This document shows positions 1 to 6,977 of a stretch of 8,508 bases of DNA, in pieces. Numbering within the stretch: the stretch's first letter is position 1; every line of letters starts with the position of its first letter. The translations under genes were made by a program, and so were the position numbers. This DNA comes from Acidobacteriaceae bacterium (GTDB lineage Bacteria > Acidobacteriota > Terriglobia > Terriglobales > Acidobacteriaceae). The stretch covers positions 1-8,508 of the forward strand of contig DAHXOQ010000113.1 in NCBI GenBank assembly GCA_027364815.1, read 5' to 3'. The notes below the pieces were generated by a model, which was given only the letters and a program-made list of their open reading frames with translations, ran no database searches and was not told where the DNA came from.

Positions 1-1
1 G

Positions 2-2581
2 TTGGACACAAAAGTCCGGCAACTCGAGCTCAGTGGAATTCGCCGGGCCCAGATACATGAGTACGAATCTCGGCTTAACTATGAGATCGGCATTATCAAG
101 CAGATGAGTTTCGCCGGGTACTTCCTCATCGTTTGGGATTTCATCAAGCATGCCCGCGAAAAAGGCATCCCTGTCGGTCCCGGGCGTGGTTCGGCTACCG
201 GCTCGCTCGTTGCTTATGCCATGGAGATCACCAATGTCGATCCGCTCCAGAATGCGCTTCTCTTTGAGCGCTTTTTGAATCCCGAGCGTGTGCAAATGCC
301 CGACGTTGATGTGGACTTTTGCCAGGACCGTCGTGGCGAAGTCATCAAATACGTGACGCAAAAATATGGCCGCGAGCAGGTCGCGCAGATCATCACCTTC
401 AATACCATGGCTGCAAAAGCCGCCATCAAAGATTGTGGCCGCGCGCTCGACATGCCCTATGGTGATGTTGACCGCATCGCCAAGCTCATCCCCGCAACCG
501 TCGGCGTCACCATCGATCAGGCCCTCAAAGAATCGCCTGATCTCGCCAAAGCTTACGAGAGCGACAAGCAAATCCGTGAGCTCATCGACACGGCAAAAAA
601 GCTTGAAGGCTTGGTGCGTGGCTCCGGTGTGCACGCATCGGCTGTCGTAATTGCGCCCAGGCCGCTGACTGAACTTGTCCCACTCGCCCAGGCCAAAGAC
701 GACGTAATCGTCACCGCCTATGACATGAAGGCCATCGAGAAGATGGGGCTTCTCAAAATGGACTTCCTCGGCCTCGCCACGCTAACCGTCATTAACGCTT
801 GCGTCAAGCTGATCGAGACGACTCGCGGCGAGAAACTCGATATTGAGATGATTCCCCTGGACGATGAGGAGACTTTCAAGCGGGTCTTTCACACCGCTCT
901 CACTTCAGGTATTTTTCAATTTGAATCAAGCGGGATGCAGGACATTTTGCGCCGTTATAAGCCTGATTCAGTGGAGCAGTTGACCGCGCTGAACGCACTC
1001 TACAGGCCCGGCCCCATGAGCATGATCGATGACTTTGTCGAGCGCAAGTGGGGGCGGCGCAAAGTGGAGTACTTGTTGCCCGAACTCGAACCCATCCTCA
1101 AAGACTCGCTTGGTGTCATCGTCTATCAGGAGCAGGTCATGCAGATCGCCAACGTCCTTGCCAGCTACTCGCTCGGCGAAGCCGATCTGCTGCGTCGTGC
1201 CATGGGTAAGAAAAGCAAAGAGGGGATGGCTGAGCAGCGTGAGCGATTCATGAGTGGCGCCGCAACTCTTGGCCATCCCAAAGTCATCGTCGGCGAGATA
1301 TTCGATCAGATGGAAAAATTCTCCGGTTACGGCTTCAATAAATCCCACTCCGCCGCCTACGCACTCCTCGCATACCAAACCGCTTACCTCAAAACGCACT
1401 ACCCGGTCGAGTTCATGGCCGGATTACTCACCTCGGAAACCTCAAAACCGGAGAATGTCGTCAAGTACATCAGCGAGTGTCGCGAGATGGGCATCAGCGT
1501 TGAACCACCCGACGTCCAAATCTCCGGCGCAAAATTCACACCGCACGGTAAGGCCATTCGCTTCGGACTTGCCGCAGTCAAGAACGTTGGCGAGAACGCA
1601 ATCTTGGCCATCGAGAATGCCCGTAAAGATGTCGGCGGAAAATTCTCCAGCTTCTGGGAATTCTGCGAGAAGGTCGACCTGCGCGTCATGAACAAGCGCG
1701 TCATCGAGTCGCTCATCAAATCCGGCGCGCTCGACGCGCTGGGGCCCCGTGGCGCCATGATGGCCGCTGTTGACAAAGCGATGGAGCAGGGTCAAAAAGT
1801 CCAGCGCGATCACGAGCAAGGTCAGCACGGGCTCTTCGGAATCTTCAATGACGATCATGCCACTGCAGATGGCGTGCAACCCCTCCCGCGCGTACCTGAT
1901 TGGGAAGAAGGCGAACGGCTCGCCGCAGAAAAAGAAGTCCTCGGCTTCTTCGTCTCCGGCCACCCGCTGGATAAGTACGCAGAAAAACTCAAAAACCTCG
2001 GCGGCATCATCACCGTCGCCAACGCTCTCGAGCGCAAACCCTCTGAACGCAAATGGGGTCAGCAGGACGATCCAGCCGACCAACTCCAAATCGCAGGCAT
2101 CATCCACGGTCTCAAAGTTCAAGCCAGCCGTCGTGATCAAAAACTTTACGCGCAAGCCTCGCTTGAAGACACAACCGGAAAAATCGAACTCATCTGCTTC
2201 TCCCGCGATTACGAGAGACTCTCCGCGCAGTTGAAAATCGAAGCCCCTGTCCTGATTCGCGGAATTCTGATGGGCGAAGAAGATTCCGCACCCAAGATCG
2301 CCGTCAACTCCATACAGCCTCTCGAGGCCGTCGAAGTCAAACTCCCCGCAGGAGTGCGTCTGCGCCTTAACCTCGACCTCATCTCCGAAGCTACTCTGAA
2401 CCAGATCAAAGCTGCGGCCGATGCCGCGCCCGGCCCCGGCAAAGTCATGATCCACCTGAAAAAGCCCGGCGAGTTTGAAGTCATCCTCGAGCCCGACCAA
2501 ATGAGTGTCGCCGCCGACCGCAGTTGGGTCGAGCGTGTCGAAGCCATCGTTGGCCGCGGAGCTGTGCAGACTCTGAATTAA
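2..2581 (+). CDS. dnaE: DNA polymerase III alpha subunit, C-terminal part (5' end cut by window)
   Basis: Catalytic subunit of the replicative polymerase, which extends DNA chains at the fork in the cytoplasm. The reading frame is open to the left edge, so the apparent TTG start is not real. About 860 of an expected 1,150-1,200 residues are present; the N-terminal PHP domain and part of the palm are missing. Numbering from the first visible codon, the palm catalytic aspartates lie in PDVDVDF (D101 and D103) and in KMDFLGL (D254). Further hallmarks are GPGRGSATGS (59-68), ITFNTMAAKA (130-139), RPGPMS (335-340), YQEQVMQIA (375-383), LRRAMGKK (397-404) and GYGFNKSHSAAYA (442-454). A helix-hairpin-helix region follows at about 495-580, then a beta-clamp-binding motif QHGLFG (608-613), an OB fold at about 690-775 and a C-terminal domain. 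The frame is intact and ends in TAA. Identification is by close recall of E. coli DnaE and is near certain. PolC is excluded because no exonuclease is inserted. Confidence 0.98.
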   Translation: MDTKVRQLELSGIRRAQIHEYESRLNYEIGIIKQMSFAGYFLIVWDFIKHAREKGIPVGPGRGSATGSLVAYAMEITNVDPLQNALLFERFLNPERVQMPDVDVDFCQDRRGEVIKYVTQKYGREQVAQIITFNTMAAKAAIKDCGRALDMPYGDVDRIAKLIPATVGVTIDQALKESPDLAKAYESDKQIRELIDTAKKLEGLVRGSGVHASAVVIAPRPLTELVPLAQAKDDVIVTAYDMKAIEKMGLLKMDFLGLATLTVINACVKLIETTRGEKLDIEMIPLDDEETFKRVFHTALTSGIFQFESSGMQDILRRYKPDSVEQLTALNALYRPGPMSMIDDFVERKWGRRKVEYLLPELEPILKDSLGVIVYQEQVMQIANVLASYSLGEADLLRRAMGKKSKEGMAEQRERFMSGAATLGHPKVIVGEIFDQMEKFSGYGFNKSHSAAYALLAYQTAYLKTHYPVEFMAGLLTSETSKPENVVKYISECREMGISVEPPDVQISGAKFTPHGKAIRFGLAAVKNVGENAILAIENARKDVGGKFSSFWEFCEKVDLRVMNKRVIESLIKSGALDALGPRGAMMAAVDKAMEQGQKVQRDHEQGQHGLFGIFNDDHATADGVQPLPRVPDWEEGERLAAEKEVLGFFVSGHPLDKYAEKLKNLGGIITVANALERKPSERKWGQQDDPADQLQIAGIIHGLKVQASRRDQKLYAQASLEDTTGKIELICFSRDYERLSAQLKIEAPVLIRGILMGEEDSAPKIAVNSIQPLEAVEVKLPAGVRLRLNLDLISEATLNQIKAAADAAPGPGKVMIHLKKPGEFEVILEPDQMSVAADRSWVERVEAIVGRGAVQTLN

Positions 2582-2596
2582 TTTCGTAGCAGGTTT

Positions 2597-3115
2597 CTAC
2601 TGTACGGCAAACGAATCCCCGCTCACCCCTCGGCTCATCAACTCGTCATTCGTCCATCCCGAAAGACCTTTCGGGTTTATCGTCGCAACCACGGTCCCGA
2701 TCGTTCGCGCCATAAAACAAAATCCTGACAGCCCCGGCTTCTTCGGATTTGCGTGTGCCTCATACGCCATCGCTCCAGCCCACAACGTATACGTGTAATT
2801 CGGATCTACCTTATTCGGATCAAATTTCAAATGCTCATGTTGGCCAGAGCTGGCCAGAGCCTCCTGAAACGTGCAGGCCCGCTGCATATTCATTTGGCAA
2901 CTCCGCTCAATCTCTTCGATCGCGCTCATGAACATATACGCAATCTCTTCCTCCCGTTTCAGTGTGATCTTCCCCTTGCTGTCTTCAATCTCTATCTTGG
3001 CCGTAGTCGCAAACGGCCCCGTCGCCCCCGCTTGTGCTCTCGTTTTAATACTGCCACCCGACAAAATCACCCCAGCCATCACTGCGCAAACCATAGCAAT
3101 ACGGCGAATCATCAT
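2597..3115 (-). CDS. Small exported protein of unknown function
   Basis: I do not recognise the family. The 172-residue product has a basic N-terminus (MMIRR), a hydrophobic stretch at about 6-20 and a signal-peptidase-like AQA site near residue 29, so it is probably exported. The mature part is about 143 residues with three cysteines (73, 81, 133); C73 and C81 are close enough for a disulfide. A charged region at 40-58 precedes a predicted helix (58-90), a YTYTLWAG strand at 107-114 and a Gly/Pro-containing C-terminal part. The arrangement AYEAHANPKKPGLSGFC (117-133) faintly recalls the globular part of pilin-like proteins of acidobacteria, but the typical prepilin leader is absent and I would not name it on that basis. 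The start is supported by GGAGGA five bases upstream of ATG. The gene is convergent with dnaE (15 bases between stops). A perfect 10-bp tandem repeat lies inside it. Confidence 0.82.
   Translation of the reverse strand: MMIRRIAMVCAVMAGVILSGGSIKTRAQAGATGPFATTAKIEIEDSKGKITLKREEEIAYMFMSAIEEIERSCQMNMQRACTFQEALASSGQHEHLKFDPNKVDPNYTYTLWAGAMAYEAHANPKKPGLSGFCFMARTIGTVVATINPKGLSGWTNDELMSRGVSGDSFAVQ
2841..2860. repeat. Perfect 10-bp tandem duplication inside a CDS
   Basis: TGGCCAGAGC occurs twice back to back within codons 86-92 of the minus-strand exported protein. Because 10 is not a multiple of three, gain or loss of one unit would shift the frame. The present two-copy state keeps the 172-codon frame open. 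It may be a chance or recent slippage duplication. Confidence 0.9.
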
Positions 3116-3120
3116 CTCTT

Positions 3121-3126
3121 TCCTCC
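3121..3126 (-). promoter_or_regulatory. Ribosome binding site for the small exported protein
   Basis: On the minus strand GGAGGA stands five bases before the ATG at 3115. This strong Shine-Dalgarno match fixes the start and is the best evidence that the gene is real. A second ATG follows immediately in frame (3112). Confidence 0.75.
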
Positions 3127-3341
3127 ATTCTTTCTTTTGAACACTATTCGCAAAATTCCTCCCCTGTCACTAAAATTCGCCTCGCTGAATCGTCAGCAAA
3201 TACCAGGTCTTAAACTGTGAGATTTTTAGCGGAATCTCTCCCAAATTATGCAATCGCGTTTCACTTTCACCACTCCGCTTCCGGATAGCATAGAATCTTT
3301 TATGGGCCCCACTGGTTCGGGCCTGACGGTACAGAGCACAC

Positions 3342-4211
3342 ATGAGCGAAAAGCAGACAGCACTTTCCCAGCCGCCAGCCCCCTCGCCTGCCCAGTCACC
3401 AGCTTGGCTGAAGAGTGAGAAGGCGCGCCACCCACAGAGACCTCTTCCAATGGACTTGATGGGCCTCATTTTTACCGACTTCCGCGAGATTCACGGCGAC
3501 CGCCTCTACGCAGATGATGAGGCCGTAGTTTGTGGTATGGCACGCCTCCCTGGTACTTCGGGCGATGCCCAGGAAGTTCTCGTCATCGGCAACCGCAAAG
3601 GCGGCACCACCAAGGAGCGCATCCGTCGCAACTTTGGCATGCCTCACCCCGAAGGTTATCGCAAGGCTCTGCGCGCGATGAAGATCGCCGAAAAATTCAA
3701 CCGCCCCATCATCTCTTTCATCGATCTCCCCGGCGCATTCCCCGGCCTCGGTGCTGAAGAGCGCGGCCAATCGGAAGCCATCGCCCGCAATCTCCGCGAA
3801 ATGTCCCGCCTCCGCGTGCCAACCATCTCCATCATCAGCGGGGAAGGTGGTTCCGGCGGCGCACTGGCTCTCGCCGTTGCTGACCGCGTGCTCATCCTTG
3901 AGAACGCTCTCTACTTCGTCATCACACCGGAATCATGCGCGGCCATCATGTGGCGCGACGCCGCCCACAAGCAACTCGCCGCTGAAGCCATGCGCATCTC
4001 CGCTGATGAAGTCAAAGCCCTCGGCTGTGTCGACGAAATCATTCCCGAGCCGGCCAACGGCGCGCACACCGATCACGAAGCTGCCTCGGCCATGGTTCGC
4101 GCAATCATTGAAAAACACCTAGCCGCTCTCAGCAGGATGACTCCCGAAGAACGCGTCACTACGCGCCAGGCCAAGTTCCGCAACATTGCGCAGTTCTACA
4201 CGGAAGTCTAA
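3342..4211 (+). CDS. accA: Acetyl-CoA carboxylase carboxyltransferase subunit alpha
   Basis: With AccD it forms the carboxyltransferase that moves the carboxyl group from biotin (on AccB) to acetyl-CoA, giving malonyl-CoA, the first committed step of fatty-acid synthesis in the cytoplasm. The crotonase-fold core is clear: ARHPQRP (28-34), IHGDRLYADDEAVV (50-63), RRNFGMPHPEGYRKALR (95-111), FIDLPGAFPGLGAEERGQSE (126-145), AIARNLREMSRL (146-157), the oxyanion-hole glycines in GEGGSGGALA (167-176) and ITPESCAAIMW (194-204). It is 289 residues against about 319 in E. coli. The shortfall is at the N-terminus, where the usual helical leader is replaced by a Pro/Ala-rich stretch (about residues 10-22). 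An in-frame TGA at 3324 with no start before 3342 shows the frame is not simply misannotated. The Shine-Dalgarno is weak. Stop TAA; the next gene starts 12 bases on, so co-transcription is likely. AccD is not in the window. Confidence 0.96.
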   Translation: MSEKQTALSQPPAPSPAQSPAWLKSEKARHPQRPLPMDLMGLIFTDFREIHGDRLYADDEAVVCGMARLPGTSGDAQEVLVIGNRKGGTTKERIRRNFGMPHPEGYRKALRAMKIAEKFNRPIISFIDLPGAFPGLGAEERGQSEAIARNLREMSRLRVPTISIISGEGGSGGALALAVADRVLILENALYFVITPESCAAIMWRDAAHKQLAAEAMRISADEVKALGCVDEIIPEPANGAHTDHEAASAMVRAIIEKHLAALSRMTPEERVTTRQAKFRNIAQFYTEV

Positions 4212-4214
4212 AGG
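4210..4214 (+). promoter_or_regulatory. Ribosome binding site choosing the ATG at 4224
   Basis: AAAGG overlaps the accA stop codon and lies nine bases before ATG 4224. The alternative in-frame TTG at 4215 sits directly against it with no spacing, so ATG 4224 is the better start. Confidence 0.55.
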
Positions 4215-4223
4215 TTGACTTCC

Positions 4224-5261
4224 ATGAGCACACCCTCAAATCAATTTCCTGTGGTCAACGAAGCCGGCGTCAGCCGTCTACGCCAGTTTCTGCGCATGGT
4301 TCTTGCGCTCATTTATTTTTACGTCGCCTGGCGTTTCGCATCGCTCGGTGCAGCGGGTCTCGCCAATGAACGTTGGCTCCCGCTTCTTCAATCAGCAATG
4401 CTCGCCTTCCTCCTGCTGATTGGCTACGCCGGCTTCGGAATCGTCTTTGACCGCCAGCAACAACCCCTCGTCGAGCAAGGCCTCCCGCGCCGCCCGGGTT
4501 TTCGCGGCGAATTTGGTCTCGGACTCGCCTTCGGTTGGACTCTCGCGCTCTTCGCCGTCCTCCCTCTCGTTTTCATCGGCGGCATCGTAATCCGGCTCTA
4601 TACCGGCGCTTCAGATTGGCTCGCCCTCATCGCTGAGGCGGCATTCTTCTTATGCGCTGCTCTTGTTGAAGAGCTCGTCTTCCGGGGCTACCCCTTCCAA
4701 AAACTCATCAACTCCGTCGGCTCTCTCAACGCCGCAATTCTCTTTGCCGCGCTCTACACTGTCATTCAAGCCACCACCCCAGGCTCAACCGTCATCAGCA
4801 CAACCATCAGCGCACTTTTTAGTCTGCTTCTCAGCATGGCTTACCTCCGCACCCGCGCTCTATGGCTCAGTTGGGGATTGAACTTCGCATGGAAAGCCTC
4901 ACGCGCACTCTTATTCGGTTTAGCCATCGCCGGTGTCAATACCCATTCGCCCGTCGTTGTCGGCGACCCAGTCGGTCCCTTCTGGCTCACCGGCGGCGGT
5001 TTCGGCCTCGATGGCAGTTGGACCGCGCTCATCCTCTTCCTCATCGCGCTACCCGTCCTCTATCGCCTCACCCGCGAACTCGACTTCATCCACAACGCGC
5101 CCATCATCATCCCCGGCGGCATTCCCGTCGAACTCGGCGCAATCGCACAGAGTCAGCATGATACCGCCATGAGCACCGTTGCTCCTGCCGCGCCAACCCT
5201 TGTCCAGATCGCCCCCGTCGCCACGCCACCGCCCCTGCACTCAAGCGACCTCCCCGAATAG
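4224..5261 (+). CDS. CPBP-family (CAAX-protease-like) membrane protein with degenerate active site
   Basis: 345 residues with about eight predicted membrane segments (approx. 22-46, 54-75, 98-124, 132-153, 168-182, 188-208, 212-237, 265-281) and a Pro/Ala-rich C-terminal tail. Motif 1 of the CPBP intramembrane glutamic endopeptidases is intact: EELVFR with E149, E150 and R154. The other motifs are not. Where members carry FxxxH this protein has FAALY (174-178, His to Tyr), and where they carry HxxxN/D it has NFAWK (220-224, His to Asn, Asn to Lys). The downstream GPFWLTGGGFG (251-261) fits one CPBP subfamily. Active members cleave prenylated or other membrane substrates or act in bacteriocin self-immunity. 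Loss of the His residues suggests reduced or non-proteolytic activity, but this is inference. It follows accA by 12 bases and is likely co-transcribed. No substrate can be named. Confidence 0.88.
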   Translation: MSTPSNQFPVVNEAGVSRLRQFLRMVLALIYFYVAWRFASLGAAGLANERWLPLLQSAMLAFLLLIGYAGFGIVFDRQQQPLVEQGLPRRPGFRGEFGLGLAFGWTLALFAVLPLVFIGGIVIRLYTGASDWLALIAEAAFFLCAALVEELVFRGYPFQKLINSVGSLNAAILFAALYTVIQATTPGSTVISTTISALFSLLLSMAYLRTRALWLSWGLNFAWKASRALLFGLAIAGVNTHSPVVVGDPVGPFWLTGGGFGLDGSWTALILFLIALPVLYRLTRELDFIHNAPIIIPGGIPVELGAIAQSQHDTAMSTVAPAAPTLVQIAPVATPPPLHSSDLPE

Positions 5262-5292
5262 CGCATATCAAAATCTCCTCTTCTACCCCCGC

Positions 5293-5321
5293 TTGACCGC
5301 AAATTTAAACAGAGTTAAGCT
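5293..5321 (+). promoter_or_regulatory. Possible promoter of the exported BamE-like protein gene
   Basis: TTGACC (5293-5298, five of six -35 consensus bases) is followed after 17 bases by TAAGCT (5316-5321), a poor -10 match. It lies 38 bases before the chosen ATG in the gap after the CPBP gene. Speculative. Confidence 0.25.
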
Positions 5322-5346
5322 CATAGCATTGCTGGATAGAGCACAT

Positions 5347-5352
5347 GGGAGG
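5347..5352 (+). promoter_or_regulatory. Ribosome binding site choosing the ATG at 5360
   Basis: GGGAGG stands seven bases before ATG 5360. An upstream in-frame ATG at 5345 overlaps this site and has no Shine-Dalgarno of its own, so the protein is taken to begin MIAFSS. Confidence 0.75.
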
Positions 5353-5359
5353 TAGACCC

Positions 5360-6712
5360 ATGATCGCGTTTTCCTCGCACCTTTCCCCGCGCCGTATAAC
5401 TCGCCGCAATACTGTGGATTACTTCGCCCCAAAATTTAATCTCTTCCTCACTCTCATCCTTTTTCTCTTCTTCCTTTTCCTGCTCCTTTTCCTCGCGCTC
5501 TCCGTCACTCACGCACAAGTCATCACCGTCGACGAGAACGGAAATTTCTCCACCGGCAATTCCGCCCCTGTAGATCGTCGCTTCGCTCAAATCCAGCCCA
5601 CCAACGTCGATCTCCCCAAAGCCTCACTCAACTCCGAAAGCTACCAGGCTCTCCTGCGAGCTCTCATCTCAGAACAGGGTTTCGCCATGCGGCCTTTTCC
5701 GCGCGGTCATCGCGGCCTTGAACTCGTCGCCAACGGCAAACTCAAACCCGCCGGTGAAGATTACGTCACCATGGTCACTCAGCAGGGTCTCGCAGCCAAA
5801 CCCGGTGAGCGCCTCCTCATTACCAACATCAAAATCGAAAACAACAAAATCATCTTTGACTTCAACGGCGGCCCTGACCCCAGGCATCGCTTCCTGCGCC
5901 ACATCAGCATCGGAATGGGCCCTGACTTGGACACTCCCATTGTCCAGGGGGATGAGCAGGCGCCCACCGGCGCGCGCCTCACTCTTGCATTCAAATCGCG
6001 CATCCCGCAACTCACGCCCGATCAGGTCAAAGCTCTCCTCGCGCCTCTCATCTCCTTCGGCGTCAAATCGCCACTTGAAGCCTTCACGGATACACTTCCA
6101 CCCGTTCTCAAAGCGGCCATCCTCGACCATCATGTTCTTGTCGGCATGAGCACTGAAATGGTTCTCTTCACCGTAGGCGAGCCACTCAAAAAATCGCGCG
6201 AGATGGATGGTCAAATGCCCTTCGAGGAATGGATCTACGGTCAGCCTCCTGCCGACGTAGAATTCGTCCGCGTCAACGGAAATCGTGTCATTCAAGTCGA
6301 AATCGCAAAAGTAGGTTACCCGCCTCGCATCTACACCAAGGACGAAGTCGCCGGCCTCATGCGCACCGACGGCTCTCCCATAATTACCGAGAAACCAAAA
6401 GAGCACACCATCCAACTCGGCGACGTATACCGCGATCCCAACACGCAATCGCCAGCACCCGCACCCTCTCTCGCCAACCCCGGCGAAAAAATCGATCAGC
6501 TTCCCGAGCAGCAGCAAACCGGTAAAGTGCGCTTCCCCAAGCATGACGATTCAACCAACACCACTGGAACTTCAGCCGGCAATGGAACTGAAACCAGCTC
6601 ATCAACTCCAAATACAACTTCTACCGCGCCTTCAGCACCCACCACTCAGCAACCCTCAGACCAGGGCGAAGATCAAAAGCCCAACCATTTTCTTGAAGGC
6701 AGCAGAGTTTGA
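5360..6712 (+). CDS. Exported protein with BamE/OmlA-like segment and Ser/Thr-rich tail
   Basis: 450 residues from ATG 5360. I do not recognise the full-length family. The N-terminus has two Arg pairs (11-12, 15-16), then an unusually long hydrophobic run (about 27-49) and a THA site near residue 52, so it is exported or anchored by that segment. The mature region has a mixed alpha/beta part (about 90-240) including a strand pair, RLLITNIKI and KIIFDFNGG (151-171). Residues about 254-316 carry a pattern seen in BamE/SmpA/OmlA-like domains: GMSTEMVLFTVGEP (262-275), then EEWIYG (289-294) and VEFVRVNGNRVIQVEI (300-315). No lipobox is seen, unlike true BamE. The C-terminal 60 residues are low-complexity Ser/Thr/Pro/Gln. 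Function is unknown; an envelope role is the most that can be inferred. It is separated from the CPBP gene by 98 bases. Stop TGA; no terminator with a T-run is seen after it. Confidence 0.88.
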   Translation: MIAFSSHLSPRRITRRNTVDYFAPKFNLFLTLILFLFFLFLLLFLALSVTHAQVITVDENGNFSTGNSAPVDRRFAQIQPTNVDLPKASLNSESYQALLRALISEQGFAMRPFPRGHRGLELVANGKLKPAGEDYVTMVTQQGLAAKPGERLLITNIKIENNKIIFDFNGGPDPRHRFLRHISIGMGPDLDTPIVQGDEQAPTGARLTLAFKSRIPQLTPDQVKALLAPLISFGVKSPLEAFTDTLPPVLKAAILDHHVLVGMSTEMVLFTVGEPLKKSREMDGQMPFEEWIYGQPPADVEFVRVNGNRVIQVEIAKVGYPPRIYTKDEVAGLMRTDGSPIITEKPKEHTIQLGDVYRDPNTQSPAPAPSLANPGEKIDQLPEQQQTGKVRFPKHDDSTNTTGTSAGNGTETSSSTPNTTSTAPSAPTTQQPSDQGEDQKPNHFLEGSRV

Positions 6713-6977
6713 AAAGAGCAGGGAATCGTCAGCGGTGCCGCAAGATATCATCTCCGCTTTCATACTGCTTTCCCATCAATAAAATCACTCTTGCACAATC
6801 AACAAACCCGCCAACTTGCTAGCTCGCCATCACCGCGAAGCGGTGGCCAACTCGCCGCCTCAATCCCAAAAATAATCTTTTCCTCTAATTCCAGGCTCGC
6901 TCTCACCATCAAACGAAAAAGGGCCGTTCAGAATGGCTTTGCATCCATCCTGAACGGCCCACACTCTTCAATCAACT
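6713..6977. other. Intergenic gap between convergent genes
   Basis: The gap holds the minus-strand terminator (6911-6960) and one small perfect hairpin, CACCGC-GAA-GCGGTG (6831-6845), without a T-run on either strand. No gene is supported; the open frames that cross it lack a ribosome site and plausible composition. Confidence 0.6.
6911..6960 (-). terminator. Intrinsic terminator of the DsbA-like gene
   Basis: Arms at 6921-6936 and 6945-6960 form a 16-bp stem with an 8-base loop. Read on the minus strand the single imperfect position is a G-U wobble, whereas on the plus strand it is an A-C mismatch. On the minus strand the stem is followed by TTTTTCGTTT (6920-6911). The stem begins 17 bases after the stop codon of the DsbA-like gene, so the terminator serves that gene. 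Confidence 0.9.

Noticed and set aside
1442..2500. Long 352-codon open frame on the minus strand inside dnaE
   Set aside because: It lies wholly antisense to a well-conserved DnaE frame, has no recognisable motif or ribosome site, and is explained by codon bias in GC-rich coding DNA.
2582..2601. Possible hairpin just after the dnaE stop codon
   Set aside because: At most four continuous pairs and no T-run; not a credible intrinsic terminator.
3304..3323. GGCCC/GGGCC pairing before accA as a possible leader structure
   Set aside because: Only five base pairs with a long loop and no supporting feature; too weak to report.
5321..5590. Minus-strand frame with a Glu/Lys-rich stretch, looking like a coiled coil
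   Set aside because: It is the complement of the pyrimidine-rich codons for the hydrophobic leader of the plus-strand protein.
5669..6544. 291-codon minus-strand open frame inside the exported BamE-like gene
   Set aside because: Antisense shadow of a frame that has a good Shine-Dalgarno, signal sequence and domain pattern; its own product is Gly/Asp/Glu-rich without motifs.
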